Source of the DNA: Terasakiella magnetica
Lineage (GTDB): Bacteria > Pseudomonadota > Alphaproteobacteria > Rhodospirillales > Magnetospirillaceae
Length of the DNA: 64,000 nt
Assembly (NCBI GenBank): GCA_902729415.1
Contig: CACVCF010000090.1
Coordinates: forward strand, 1 to 64,000
Direction: 5' to 3'
Shown here: piece after piece, positions 17,258 through 26,051 of the stretch
Layout: every line of letters begins with the position of its first letter
Position numbering within the stretch: the stretch's first letter is position 1
Made by a program: the position numbers and the translations under genes
The notes under the pieces: generated by a model
Database searches by the model: none
Told to the model about the DNA's origin: nothing
Seen by the model: the letters and a program-made list of their open reading frames with translations, nothing else

Positions 17258-17286
17258 ATCGTAATTCCGCCCGTGGCAAAAAGCAA
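17258..17286 (-). promoter_or_regulatory. candidate flagellin promoter
   Basis: On the minus strand TTGCTT (17286-17281) is followed after exactly 17 nt by TACGAT (17263-17258), a reasonable housekeeping-type -35/-10 pair. A CtrA-like site lies about 38 nt further upstream. No sigma-28 (TAAA-N15-GCCGATAA) or sigma-54 element was found on this strand. The match is by eye only. Confidence 0.35.
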
Positions 17287-17323
17287 GCGCCAAAATCACA
17301 GGAGGCCAAGAAAATAACAAGTA

Positions 17324-17339
17324 TTACCAAGGTGTTAAC
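17324..17339. promoter_or_regulatory. candidate CtrA binding site between flagellin and the acyltransferase genes
   Basis: TTAC-N7-TTAAC, seven of eight half-site bases matching the CtrA consensus with the exact 7-nt spacer. It lies about 180 nt upstream of flagellin and 107 nt upstream of the divergent acyltransferase gene, so it could serve either. The rest of this 301-nt gap holds the promoter-like element and palindrome listed separately. Confidence 0.5.
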
Positions 17340-17445
17340 GTCGGGCGCTCCGGAACGCCTCCGTGCATTTAGGATTAGGAAAGATTCCAGCGGCTAGGCT
17401 GGGCGTATCGGACGGTCCTGGTATTCTGAGGAGAGGGACAAGGTG

Positions 17446-18822
17446 ATGTTTCGGGAGCCGGTCAAGGCGTCCAACCCCGCTGATGGCGATCTTGCCGCCG
17501 TCCTGGATGGCGGCGGCCTGCCTGGCCTCGAGGCTTTGGCCCCCAAGCTTCCCGCGTTCATGGTGCTGTGGCTGGAGGAGATCCTGAGGGAGCGTCTTCC
17601 CGCCGAAGTGATGCTGACGGTCGCCCATAAGCTTGCCGAGGGCGGGTTGACGGCTTCGGCGCTGTCGGTTCTGGAGCGGGTTCAGGCCGCCATGCAGACG
17701 CCCGCCGATCAGGGCAAGATCCTGGAGATCCAGGCCGCCGTTGAACGCCAGGCCGGAATGTGCTGGGCCGCCGCCGCCGATGGCCGGGGCGCCGCCCGCC
17801 TGATGGGGCGGATACCGCAGGGCGAAGGCCCGCCCGATCTGGAGGAAGGCGCGTTCTGGGTGGTCAATGCCGCCAATGACCCCCAGGCGTATCACGCTTT
17901 GCTGGCCGCCCTTGGTGCCCTTCCCCTTGCCGACGATCCGTTGCGCGGTCCCCTGGCCAAGCGGCTGGTGATAGACCCGGCCTTCCAGCGTGCGCACGTT
18001 CCCCTGACCCAGGATTTTTCCTTTCTGGTGGTGGGGGAGGAGGGGCCGTTCCTTCAGGTCGAGTGCGACGTCTTGGGGATGCGTTTCATGGCCTGCCGGG
18101 AAGTCGGGGTGGTGCTGACGCCGCTGGCCGCCGATCCTCCGCCCGCGGCCCAGGCCCTGGCAATCCGCCAGCTTCGCCTGAACGCCGAATGGTCCGGTAC
18201 CCGCGAGATTCAGGTGGATGCCGCCGCCCCTGATGCCTTGCCCGCCGCCTTCAAGGCCTGGCTCGAAGAGTGTCCCCATGCCGCCCATGCCGAAATCCGG
18301 GAGGCCTGGATCGATCTGGCGCTTGGCCCGGACGAGATCTTCCGGGCCTACCGCGAGGCTCACCGTCAAAGCATCCGTTGGGGGATGGCGCATATGGCGG
18401 TGGCCTCCAGCCGCGACGGCCCCATGGATTGCATCCGCATCTATTGCGACCTGCATGCGCAGGAGGGGCGAACGCCAAGCTTCGACCGCGATCAACTGGG
18501 CATGATGCTGGGCGAGGGCTGGCTGACGGCGTATGTGGGGGCTTTGGAGGGCGAGCCGGTCAGCGTGCTTCTGGCCGCCCGCCACGGCTACACTACCTAT
18601 TATATGGCCAGCATCAACAAGCGCATGGGGACGAAGCCGGTCAGTCATGTCTTGCTGCACCGGGCGATCCTGGATGCCCGCGCCGAGGGCCAACGGCGGT
18701 TCCATCTGGGAATGCTGAGCACCGGTGCCAATTTCAGCCGCAAGCTTCAAAATATCGCCTTTTATAAAAGCGGCTTCACCAAAACCTTCGAAGACCGTAT
18801 CGCCTACTGGATGCCGGTGTGA
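17446..18822 (+). CDS. FemAB/GNAT-like N-acyltransferase, first of tandem pair
   Basis: A 458-aa protein whose C-terminal ~200 residues look like a FemAB/GNAT (BioF2-like) acyltransferase: AYREAHRQSIRWGMAHM (compare the SyRslInWG motif), then AYVGALEGEPVSVLLAARHGYTTYYMAS and SHVLLHRAILDARAEGQRRFHLG. The N-terminal half is helical with AVERQAGMCWAAAADGRGAARL. GTG at 17443 and ATG at 17446 are both possible; GAGGAGAGGG upstream fits either. It is divergent from flagellin and paralogous to the next gene. N-acylation of a flagellin-glycan sugar is inferred from context only. Confidence 0.68.
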   Translation: MFREPVKASNPADGDLAAVLDGGGLPGLEALAPKLPAFMVLWLEEILRERLPAEVMLTVAHKLAEGGLTASALSVLERVQAAMQTPADQGKILEIQAAVERQAGMCWAAAADGRGAARLMGRIPQGEGPPDLEEGAFWVVNAANDPQAYHALLAALGALPLADDPLRGPLAKRLVIDPAFQRAHVPLTQDFSFLVVGEEGPFLQVECDVLGMRFMACREVGVVLTPLAADPPPAAQALAIRQLRLNAEWSGTREIQVDAAAPDALPAAFKAWLEECPHAAHAEIREAWIDLALGPDEIFRAYREAHRQSIRWGMAHMAVASSRDGPMDCIRIYCDLHAQEGRTPSFDRDQLGMMLGEGWLTAYVGALEGEPVSVLLAARHGYTTYYMASINKRMGTKPVSHVLLHRAILDARAEGQRRFHLGMLSTGANFSRKLQNIAFYKSGFTKTFEDRIAYWMPV

Positions 18823-20126
18823 TGTTCCGTGAGACCGTAACCCCCGCCAGCCCCGCCGACGCGGCATATCTGTCCGGGCTTCACGACTGGCTGGCCGACC
18901 CGCCGCCACTTACTCTTTTGCTGGCGCGGGGACAGAGCCTGGCGGCGGAGGGGTTGACCGCCTCGGCCCTGGCGTTTCTGGCCTGCGCCCAGAAACGGGC
19001 TCCCACCACCGCCCGCGTCTTTCTGGAGAAGGCTGCGGTCGAGCGTCAGGCCGGAATGTATTGGGCCGCCGCTGCCGATGAGCGGGTCGCAGCCCGGCTG
19101 GACGACCGCCGGATGCCGGATGGCCCTCCGTTACCCGAGTTGGATGCCGATGATTTCTGGGTGGTCAGTCTCTTTAACGACCGCCTTGGGTACGAGGCGC
19201 TGCTGGCCGCCGCTACGGCCAACCCCTTGCGCGACGACCCCTTGCGCGACCCCGTTCTGGCCCGACGGATATTTACCGAGCTTCGCAATCCCCAGTACGG
19301 CTCGGGACGGGTCGAGGACTTTTCCTTCTTCGTGGCCGGAGAGGATGGACCGGTGATGGAGGTGGAATGCGACGTGCAGGGCGGCGAGCATATGGGATGC
19401 CGGGCCTCGGCGGTGGTTCTGACTCCCCTGGTTCCCAACCCGCCGCCCGAGGCTGTGGCCCTGGCGGTCCGGCAATTGCGCCTGAGCGCTGAATGGGCCG
19501 GATGCACCATGGTTCATCTGGAGATGGCGGCGCAATGTCCGCCGCCGCCTGCTCTCCGGGATTGGATGGAGGCGGGGGAAAAAGCGGGCTGGGCCGAACT
19601 CCAGACCGCCTGGATCGACCTGACGCCCGGTCCCGATGAGATCCTGGCCGGCTACCGCGATGCCCACCGCCAGAGTGTCCGCTGGGGGATGAAGCACATC
19701 GAGGTTGCCTCCAGCCGTGACGACATCGCGGGTTGCGCCCGCATCTATCGTGATCTGCACGCGCAAGGAGGGCGTCAGCCCGGCCTAGACCTCGATCGGT
19801 TCGAGGCGCTGCTGGCCGAGGGCTGGCTGGGCTTTTATGTCGGGCGGCTGGAGGGCGAACCGGTCAGCGCCCTGCTCACCGCCTGCCATGGCCGGACCAC
19901 CTATTATATGGCCAGCGTCAACACACGGGTTGGAAGCAGACCGGTCAGTCATGTCTTGCTGCATCGGGCCATCCTGGACGCCCGCGCCGAGGGCCAGCGG
20001 CGTTTCCACCTGGGAACCCTGCATGTGGACAAGGGCTTCGACCAGAAGCTGCGCAACATCGCGCTGTTCAAGCGCGGCTTCGCCAATATGATCGAAAATC
20101 GGATTCTCTATCTGATTCCGGTCTGA
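18822..20126 (+). CDS. FemAB/GNAT-like N-acyltransferase, second of tandem pair
   Basis: A 434-aa paralogue of the preceding protein along its whole length (AVERQAGMYWAAAADERVAARL; AWIDLTPGPDEILAGYRDAHRQSVRWGMKHIEVASSRD; TTYYMASVNTRVGSRPVSHVLLHRAILDARAEGQRRFHLG). The N-terminus is about 25 residues shorter. Its ATG overlaps the previous stop as TGATG, indicating translational coupling. Both proteins even start with the same MFRE. It probably modifies the same class of substrate, perhaps a different sugar or acyl donor. Function is unproven. Confidence 0.68.
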   Translation: MFRETVTPASPADAAYLSGLHDWLADPPPLTLLLARGQSLAAEGLTASALAFLACAQKRAPTTARVFLEKAAVERQAGMYWAAAADERVAARLDDRRMPDGPPLPELDADDFWVVSLFNDRLGYEALLAAATANPLRDDPLRDPVLARRIFTELRNPQYGSGRVEDFSFFVAGEDGPVMEVECDVQGGEHMGCRASAVVLTPLVPNPPPEAVALAVRQLRLSAEWAGCTMVHLEMAAQCPPPPALRDWMEAGEKAGWAELQTAWIDLTPGPDEILAGYRDAHRQSVRWGMKHIEVASSRDDIAGCARIYRDLHAQGGRQPGLDLDRFEALLAEGWLGFYVGRLEGEPVSALLTACHGRTTYYMASVNTRVGSRPVSHVLLHRAILDARAEGQRRFHLGTLHVDKGFDQKLRNIALFKRGFANMIENRILYLIPV

Positions 20127-20141
20127 CGTTTTGCCGCCCTG

Positions 20142-20843
20142 TCAGCTGGCCTTGGCGGGGTGGTGGCCTTCGGGGTCGCGCAAGACATAGCCGCGTCCCC
20201 ACACCGTCTCGATGTAGGATTCGCCGCCGGTGGCGGTGGAAAGTTTTTTCCGCAGCTTGCAGATGAAGACGTCGATGATCTTCAGCTCGGGCTCGTCGAT
20301 GCCGCCATAAAGGTGGTTGAGGAACTGCTCCTTGGTCAGGGTCTGGCCCTTGCGCAGCGACAGCAATTCCAGGATGCCGTATTCCTTGGCGGTCAGGTGC
20401 AGCGGCTCACCGGTTACCGCCACGGTGCGGGCATCGAGATTGACGCTGAGCTTGCCGGTGTCGATCACCGATTGGGCATGGCCCTTGGAACGCCGCACGA
20501 TGGCCTGGATGCGGGCCACCAGTTCGCCCTTGTCGAAGGGTTTGGTAAGGTAGTCGTCGGCGCCCGAGCCCAGGCCCTTGATCTTCTTGTCGGGCTCGGT
20601 CAAGCCGGACAGAATCAGCACCGGCGTCTCGATCCGGGCCGAGCGCAGGCGGCGCAAGACCTCATAGCCGTCCATGTCGGGCAGGATCAGATCCAGGAGG
20701 ATGATGTCGTATTCGTAAAGCTTGCCGATCTCCAGCCCGTCTTCGCCAAGCGCGGTGGTATCGACCACCATGCCCTCGGCCTTGAGCATGGCCTCTATGG
20801 CCCTCGACATCAGCGGATCGTCTTCGACCACCAGAACACGCAT
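20142..20843 (-). CDS. ctrA: cell-cycle response regulator CtrA
   Basis: OmpR-family transcriptional regulator phosphorylated through CckA-ChpT in Alphaproteobacteria. The 233 aa comprise a receiver domain (1-115; [10 protein letters not shown], phospho-acceptor Asp in [24 protein letters not shown]) and a winged-helix C-terminus with the hallmark [32 protein letters not shown] and [11 protein letters not shown]. In Rhodospirillales it mainly controls motility and is often not essential. It is divergent from fliI, and ChpT is encoded at 30.6 kb. CtrA-like boxes lie upstream of several genes here. Confidence 0.95.
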   Translation of the reverse strand: MRVLVVEDDPLMSRAIEAMLKAEGMVVDTTALGEDGLEIGKLYEYDIILLDLILPDMDGYEVLRRLRSARIETPVLILSGLTEPDKKIKGLGSGADDYLTKPFDKGELVARIQAIVRRSKGHAQSVIDTGKLSVNLDARTVAVTGEPLHLTAKEYGILELLSLRKGQTLTKEQFLNHLYGGIDEPELKIIDVFICKLRKKLSTATGGESYIETVWGRGYVLRDPEGHHPAKAS

Positions 20844-20870
20844 TGCAAGGTTCCCGGTTTCTTTTTCATC

Positions 20871-20886
20871 TGTACGATATCTTAAC
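20871..20886. promoter_or_regulatory. weak CtrA-like site in the ctrA-fliI intergenic region
   Basis: TGTA-N7-TTAAC with the second half extending to TTAACCAT (20882-20889). The first half matches at two of four bases. It lies 28-43 nt upstream of ctrA and about 75 nt upstream of fliI, so autoregulation or fliI control are both possible. Confidence 0.35.
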
Positions 20887-20962
20887 CATAGGGGTGTATT
20901 CTAGGGAGTTCAAGGCGGGCTTATCCTCGACCAAGGGTCGGAATACTGGGAGAGTGGTCAGG

Positions 20963-22315
20963 ATGAAGTTCCTCGTCCGCAATCTGATCAACGATATCGA
21001 GCGGGTTTCCAACATCCAGGTCTATGGCCGGGTCGCTGGAATCCAAGGCATGCTGCTGGAAGCGGGCGGCGTGCAGCGCAGTCTTTCGGTGGGCGACCGC
21101 TGTACCGTGGTTGCGCGCGACGGCCGCAAGGTGGTGTGCGAAGTGGTGGGGTTCCGCCAGGGCAGGGCTCTGCTGATGCCGTTTTCCGCCATCGAGGGCA
21201 TCGGCCTGGGCTGCCGCACCGAAGTCCAGGATGCCGAGCCGGTGGTGTTTCCCGATCGCGGTTGGCTGGGCCGGGTCATCAACGGCTTTGGCGAGCCGGT
21301 GGACGGGCGGGGGCCGCTGCCCACCGGCGACACCGCCTTTCCCATCCGCAACCCGCCGCCGCCTGCCCATTCCCGGTCACGGGTGGCGGGCAAGATCGAT
21401 CTTGGCGTCCGGGCGGTGAACGCCTTTCTCACCTGCTGCCGTGGCCAGCGCATGGGTATTTTCGCTGGATCGGGCGTGGGCAAGTCGTCGCTGCTGTCCA
21501 TGATGGCGCGCAACACCTCCGCCGACGTGTCGGTGATCGGGCTGATTGGCGAGCGTGGCCGCGAGGCCCGCGAGTTCATCGAGGATGATCTGGGTGAAGA
21601 GGGCATGAAGCGTTCGGTGGTGGTGGTCTCGACCTCCGACGAAAGCCCGTTGATGCGGCGTCAGGCGGCCTATATGACCCTGACCGTGGCCGAGTTCTTC
21701 CGCGACCAGGGCCTGGACGTGCTGTGCATGATGGATTCGGTCACCCGCTTTGCCATGGCCCAGCGCGAGATTTCGCTGTCGGCGGGTGAACCGCCCGCTT
21801 CCAAGGGGTATACCCCCACTGTCTTCGCCGAGTTGCCGCGCCTGTTGGAGCGGGCGGGGCCGGGGGCGGGAAAGGGCTCCATCACCGGCCTCTTTACGGT
21901 GCTGGTGGATGCCGATGACCATAACGAGCCCATCGCCGACGCGGTGCGCGGCATTCTGGACGGCCACATCGTGTTGGACCGCGGCATCGCCGAGCGGGGG
22001 CGCTATCCCGCCATCAACATCCTGCGCAGTGTGTCGCGGACCATGCCCGGCTGCAATAATGAGATGGAGAACGCCTTGGTGCGCCGTGCCCGCGCCTTGC
22101 TCTCCACCTATGAAGATATGGCGGAGCTGATCCGTCTGGGAGCTTATCGCCGCGGCACCGATCCCAAGGTTGACGAGTCTATTGAGTACTACCAGCCGAT
22201 CGAGGACTTTCTCAGCCAGTTGAAGACCGACGCCACCGACTTGCCCACGTGCTATGCCCGTCTGGCCGAGATTCTGAGGATGCCGTTCGAGGGTGACGGC
22301 ATGGGCCGGAGGTAG
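20963..22315 (+). CDS. fliI: flagellar export ATPase FliI
   Basis: Hexameric ATPase of the flagellar type III export apparatus. From the ATG at 20963 the protein is 450 aa. Walker A GSGVGKSS is at about 169-176, LIGERGREAREFIED follows, and the Walker B region DVLCMMDSVTRFAMAQREISLSAGEPP is near 258-285. The frame is open back to 20843, but the family N-terminus and a GGGAG element support 20963. fliJ follows after 3 bp. It is divergent from ctrA. Confidence 0.94.
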   Translation: MKFLVRNLINDIERVSNIQVYGRVAGIQGMLLEAGGVQRSLSVGDRCTVVARDGRKVVCEVVGFRQGRALLMPFSAIEGIGLGCRTEVQDAEPVVFPDRGWLGRVINGFGEPVDGRGPLPTGDTAFPIRNPPPPAHSRSRVAGKIDLGVRAVNAFLTCCRGQRMGIFAGSGVGKSSLLSMMARNTSADVSVIGLIGERGREAREFIEDDLGEEGMKRSVVVVSTSDESPLMRRQAAYMTLTVAEFFRDQGLDVLCMMDSVTRFAMAQREISLSAGEPPASKGYTPTVFAELPRLLERAGPGAGKGSITGLFTVLVDADDHNEPIADAVRGILDGHIVLDRGIAERGRYPAINILRSVSRTMPGCNNEMENALVRRARALLSTYEDMAELIRLGAYRRGTDPKVDESIEYYQPIEDFLSQLKTDATDLPTCYARLAEILRMPFEGDGMGRR

Positions 22316-22318
22316 GAC

Positions 22319-22753
22319 ATGTCGTCCAAGGGACTTAAAACCCTTATCCGCCTCTCCAAATTCAATGTGGACGAGAAGCAGCGCATGCTGGTGGCGCTTC
22401 AGGGGCGGGAAGACGAGATTCTCGGTTGGATACGCCAGCAGGAAGAGCAGCTTAAGGAAGAACAGCGTATCGCCGCCGCCGATGCCGGCGGCGTCGGATT
22501 CGCCTATGGCGCTTTTGCCAATGCCTGGCTCAGCCGCCGGGAAACCCTGTTTTCCATGCTGGAACTGCTGCGGGCCGATATCGTTCGGGCCCGTGACGAT
22601 CTGGCGGTGGCTTTCAACGAGTTGAAGACCTTCGAGATCACCCAGCGCGAGCGTGAACGCCGGGAGCAGGAGGAGCGCGACCGTAAGGAGCAGGCCTTCC
22701 TCGATGAAATCGGCCTCAATCTGCATCGCCGCAAGGACAAAACCGGGGGATAG
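22319..22753 (+). CDS. fliJ: flagellar export chaperone FliJ
   Basis: A 144-aa, almost entirely helical coiled-coil protein with heptad-like charged repeats (ERERREQEERDRKEQ near 110-124). It starts 3 bp after fliI with GGAGG 6 nt before the ATG. Position and the N-terminal LIRLSKFNVDEKQRML pattern identify it as the FliJ stalk that couples FliI to the export gate. Sequence conservation in this family is low, so the call leans on synteny. Confidence 0.85.
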   Translation: MSSKGLKTLIRLSKFNVDEKQRMLVALQGREDEILGWIRQQEEQLKEEQRIAAADAGGVGFAYGAFANAWLSRRETLFSMLELLRADIVRARDDLAVAFNELKTFEITQRERERREQEERDRKEQAFLDEIGLNLHRRKDKTGG

Positions 22754-22759
22754 ATCCGG

Positions 22760-23398
22760 TCAGCCCGGCTCCTTGGCGCCATAGCCGCACAGGTCCGAGA
22801 CGATGCAGGTGCCGCATGCGGGCTTGCGCGCCTTGCAGACATAGCGGCCGTGCAGGATCAGCCAGTGATGGGCATGCTCCATCCAGCGGGCGGGCGTGGC
22901 CCGCAGCAATCCCTCCTCCACTTCCAGCACCGTCTTGCCCGGCGCCATGCCGGTACGGTTGGCCACCCGGAAGCAATGGGTGTCCACGGCGATGGTGGGC
23001 TGGCCGAAGGCCACGTTCAGCACCACATTGGCGGTCTTGCGTCCGACGCCGGGCAGGGCCTCCAGGGCGTCGCGGGTTTCCGGCACCTGCCCGTCATGGC
23101 GGTCCAGCAAAAGGCGCGATAAGGCGATGACATTCCTGGCCTTGGTCTTGTAAAGGCCGATGGTGCGGATGGCTTCGGCCAGCTTGTCTTCGCCCAGCGC
23201 CACCATGGCGGCTGGCGTGCTGACCGTGGCGAACAGTGGCCCGGTGGCCTTGTTGACGCCGATATCGGTGGCCTGGGCCGACAGCACCACCGCCACCAGC
23301 AGGGTATAGGGATTGCAATAGGTCAGTTCGCTCTTGGGCGTGGGATTGGCAGCCGCCAGCCGGGCATAAAAAGCATCGGCCTGCGCAAAGGGCATCAT
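22760..23398 (-). CDS. nth: endonuclease III
   Basis: Bifunctional DNA glycosylase/AP lyase for oxidised pyrimidines. The 212-aa protein has the helix-hairpin-helix LPGVGRKTANVVLN with catalytic Lys121, the catalytic Asp139 in VDTHCFRVANR, and the [4Fe-4S] cluster ligands Cys188, 195, 198 and 204 (C-X6-C-X2-C-X5-C). It is convergent with fliJ and 6 bp downstream of hisN on the same strand. All key residues are present. Confidence 0.96.
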   Translation of the reverse strand: MMPFAQADAFYARLAAANPTPKSELTYCNPYTLLVAVVLSAQATDIGVNKATGPLFATVSTPAAMVALGEDKLAEAIRTIGLYKTKARNVIALSRLLLDRHDGQVPETRDALEALPGVGRKTANVVLNVAFGQPTIAVDTHCFRVANRTGMAPGKTVLEVEEGLLRATPARWMEHAHHWLILHGRYVCKARKPACGTCIVSDLCGYGAKEPG

Positions 23399-23404
23399 CG
23401 GATA

Positions 23405-24181
23405 TTATCCCTTCAACACCTCAAGGGCCTCGGCATGGACGCGGGCATCGCCGCTGGCGCAGACCCGCCCATCCGAGGCGATGGTCAGGGGGGTGCCCGA
23501 CCAGTCGGTCATAATTCCCCCCGCACCCTCCACCACCGGCACCAAAGCGGCGAAGTCGTAGGGTTTCAATCCCGCCTCGACCACCACGTCGACAAAGCCG
23601 GTGGCTACCAGGGCATAGGCATAGCAATCGCAGCCATAGCGAGGGCGTTTGACCCGTGCGGCGATGCGGTTCCAGGCGGGAAGGGTGGCGGCATCAAAGA
23701 ATTCCGGCCCGGTGGTGTAGGCATAGGCATGGGCCAGATCGGGACAGGCACGCACCGCGACCGGCGCGCCGTTCAAGGTGGTAGGCTGTCCCGCCGCCCC
23801 GATCCAGCGTTCGCCGATATGGGCCTGATCGATGATCCCCAGTACCGGGCGGCCATGATGGGCCAGGGCGATCAGGGTGCCGAAGCTGGGTTTGCCGGTG
23901 ATGAAGGCGGCGGTGCCGTCGATGGGGTCCAGCACCCACACCCACTCGGCATCGCAGTGGGTGCGGCCGTGTTCTTCGCCCAGAATGCCGTGATCGGGAA
24001 CCTCTGCCTCCAAGATGGCGCGCAGGGCGGCCTCGACCTCGCGGTCGGCGATGGTGACCGGGCTGGAATCGGCCTTGTCGTCCACCGTCACCGGGGTGCG
24101 GAAATACTTGCGGACGATGGGGCGGGCGGCATCGGCCAGACGTTCGGCCAGGGCGATGTATTCGGGCGGGCAGGCGGGCAT
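23405..24181 (-). CDS. hisN: inositol-monophosphatase-type histidinol phosphatase
   Basis: A 258-aa Mg-dependent phosphatase of the IMPase superfamily. The metal-binding motifs are GILGEEHG, WVLDPIDGTAAFITGKPSFGTLIAL and the C-terminal GLKPYDFAALVPVVEGAGG. The DPIDGT..F.TGKPSFG variant is the one usually annotated as histidinol phosphatase HisN in Alphaproteobacteria. A general inositol or 3'-phosphoadenosine phosphatase role cannot be excluded. A TTG at 24190 extends the frame by three codons; the ATG at 24181 is preferred. It is divergent from kdsB. Confidence 0.82.
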   Translation of the reverse strand: MPACPPEYIALAERLADAARPIVRKYFRTPVTVDDKADSSPVTIADREVEAALRAILEAEVPDHGILGEEHGRTHCDAEWVWVLDPIDGTAAFITGKPSFGTLIALAHHGRPVLGIIDQAHIGERWIGAAGQPTTLNGAPVAVRACPDLAHAYAYTTGPEFFDAATLPAWNRIAARVKRPRYGCDCYAYALVATGFVDVVVEAGLKPYDFAALVPVVEGAGGIMTDWSGTPLTIASDGRVCASGDARVHAEALEVLKG

Positions 24182-24279
24182 GGACTTCAATCTCGCAGAG
24201 CAATAACTGAAGCAAGAGTGTGGCGCGAAACGCGGCGTCTGGATAGGGTGTGGTGCAGCTTTCTCTTACGGATCTGGAT

Positions 24280-25026
24280 ATGGCCGCTCTCACCCCCGTC
24301 ATCGTTATTCCCGCCCGCATGCACGCTACCCGTCTGCCGGGCAAGCCCCTGGCCGACATTCATGGCGCGCCCATGATTGTCCATGTCTGGCGTCGTGCCC
24401 TGGAGGCGGGCATCGGCCCGGTGGTGGTGGCCTGTTCCGAACGTGAAGTGTTCGACGCGGTAACGGCCCATGGCGGCACGGCGGTCATGACCGATCCCGA
24501 TCACCCTTCGGGCTCGGACCGGGTGTGGGAGGCCGTGTGCGCCATCGATCCCGAGGCGAGGTTCAACGCCATCGTCAATGTCCAGGGTGATCTGCCGACT
24601 CTGGACCCCGCCATCATCCGCGCCGTCTTCGCGCCGCTGGACGATCCGGCGGTGGATATCGCCACCCTGGTCACCGAGATCGCAGTCGAGGACGAACGCA
24701 CCAACCCCAACGTGGTCAAGGCGGTGGTCGGCCTGGCTCCCGGCCAGCGCGTCGGCCGGGCGCTGTATTTCAGCCGCGCTACCGTGCCCGCCAATGCCGG
24801 GCCGCATTACCACCATATCGGACTTTACGCCTATACCCGCGACGCGCTGTCGCGCTTCGTCCGCCTGCCCCAGGGGGTGCTGGAGCAGCGGGAAAAGCTG
24901 GAACAGTTACGTGCGCTGGAGAACGGCATGCGCATCGACGCCGCTTTGGTTGACACCGTTCCGCTCGGTGTCGATACTCCCGCCGACCTTGAACGGGCGC
25001 GCAGCCTATTGGAAACGCAGTCATGA
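24280..25026 (+). CDS. kdsB: 3-deoxy-manno-octulosonate cytidylyltransferase
   Basis: Activates Kdo with CTP for lipid A-core synthesis. The 248-aa nucleotidyltransferase has the N-terminal [46 protein letters not shown] (metal-binding Asp) and [19 protein letters not shown] start at 24250 would add 10 residues with no family support; the ATG at 24280 gives the usual length. The last codon overlaps pheA as ATGA. Confidence 0.94.
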   Translation: MAALTPVIVIPARMHATRLPGKPLADIHGAPMIVHVWRRALEAGIGPVVVACSEREVFDAVTAHGGTAVMTDPDHPSGSDRVWEAVCAIDPEARFNAIVNVQGDLPTLDPAIIRAVFAPLDDPAVDIATLVTEIAVEDERTNPNVVKAVVGLAPGQRVGRALYFSRATVPANAGPHYHHIGLYAYTRDALSRFVRLPQGVLEQREKLEQLRALENGMRIDAALVDTVPLGVDTPADLERARSLLETQS

Positions 25027-25877
25027 CCAAGAGCCCAGACCCCAGCCGCGCCATCGCCTTCCAGGGTGAGCCCGGCGCCTATTCTCATCTGGCCTGCCGC
25101 AACGCCTATCCGGCGATGGAGCCGCTGCCCTCGGCCACCTTCGAAGACACCTTCGCCGCCGTGCGCGAAGGCCGCGCCCGCTATGCCATGATTCCCATCG
25201 ACAATTCGGTGGCGGGACGTGTCGCCGACGTTCATCACCTGATGCCCTATGCTGGGCTGCACATCATCGGTGAGCATTTCGAGCGCATCAGCCACCATCT
25301 GCTCGCGGTTCCGGGCGCGACGCTGGAGACCATCCGTTCGGTCAAAAGCCACGTCCACGCCTTGGGCCAGTGCCGCAACCTGATTCGCCAGATGGGGCTT
25401 AAGGTCATCGTCGGCGCCGACACCGCCGGAGCCGCCGCCGAGATCGCCGAACGCAAGGATCCCACCATCGCCGCCATCGCCTCGGAATTGGCGGCGGAGG
25501 CCTATGGTCTGGTATCGCTTCAGGCCAATATCGAAGACGCCGAACATAACACCACCCGCTTCGTGGTGCTGGCCCGCGAAGTGCTGGAGCCCAACCCCAA
25601 CCTGCCGTGCGTCACCACCTTCGTCTTCCGGGTGCGCAACGTGGCGGCGGCGTTGTACAAGGCCCTGGGCGGCTTTGCCACCAACAATATCAACATGACC
25701 CGGCTGGAAAGCTACATGGTGGGCGGCGAGTTCGTCGCCACCCAGTTCTATGCCGATGTGGAGGGGCACCCCACCAGCCGCAACCTGCGCCAGGCGCTGG
25801 AGGAACTGGATTTCTTCAGCCACGAGGTCCGCATCCTGGGTGTCTATCCCCAGCACCCCTTCCGCATGAAGCGCTGA
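25023..25877 (+). CDS. pheA: prephenate dehydratase
   Basis: Converts prephenate to phenylpyruvate. The 284-aa monofunctional enzyme has the PDT domain over about 8-190 ([32 protein letters not shown]; catalytic-region NTTRFVVLA) and a C-terminal ACT domain (about 198-275; [26 protein letters not shown]) that normally binds Phe for feedback control. No chorismate mutase domain is fused. Its start overlaps the kdsB stop by 4 nt. Confidence 0.94.
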   Translation: MTKSPDPSRAIAFQGEPGAYSHLACRNAYPAMEPLPSATFEDTFAAVREGRARYAMIPIDNSVAGRVADVHHLMPYAGLHIIGEHFERISHHLLAVPGATLETIRSVKSHVHALGQCRNLIRQMGLKVIVGADTAGAAAEIAERKDPTIAAIASELAAEAYGLVSLQANIEDAEHNTTRFVVLAREVLEPNPNLPCVTTFVFRVRNVAAALYKALGGFATNNINMTRLESYMVGGEFVATQFYADVEGHPTSRNLRQALEELDFFSHEVRILGVYPQHPFRMKR

Positions 25878-25894
25878 AATGGTTTTTGTCGGCG

Positions 25895-25950
25895 CCCTCA
25901 AAGCGCCGGGCGAACCGCCTCCGTGGTCCTTAGGCTCCCGCGCCGCAAGG
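25895..25950 (-). repeat. dispersed repeat, copy at 25.9 kb
   Basis: On the minus strand CGCCCGGCGCTTTGAGGG (25912-25895) matches the repeat core with one inserted base. Its flank GAGCCTAAGGACCACGGAGGCGG matches the 47.7 kb copy (CCCAAGGATCACGGATGTG) at most positions. It sits between convergent pheA and gst, immediately before three hairpins. Confidence 0.5.
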
Positions 25951-26007
25951 CGCGCGGCCGCCTCGCGGCCGTACCAACACCAGGAATCAGGAATTCCTGG
26001 TGTTGGT
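25939..26007. terminator. three consecutive hairpins between convergent pheA and gst
   Basis: Stem 1: CGCGCC/GGCGCG with a GCAA loop (25939-25954). Stem 2: CGGCCGC/GCGGCCG with a 3-nt loop (25955-25971). Stem 3: a perfect 15-bp stem ACCAACACCAGGAAT/ATTCCTGGTGTTGGT with a 5-nt loop (25973-26007). There is no strong T tract. They may act as a bidirectional terminator, or be part of a REP-like element. Confidence 0.6.
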
Positions 26008-26051
26008 AATTCCCCTCCTGAACCGGGTCCGGGAGGGGAGATAAAGGTCGA

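Noticed and set aside
17275..17288. GG-N10-GC resembling a sigma-54 promoter upstream of the acyltransferase pair
   Set aside because: Only the GG/GC dinucleotides match; the -12 element reads AAGC instead of TTGC and the implied leader would be about 140 nt. On the flagellin strand the spacing is wrong.
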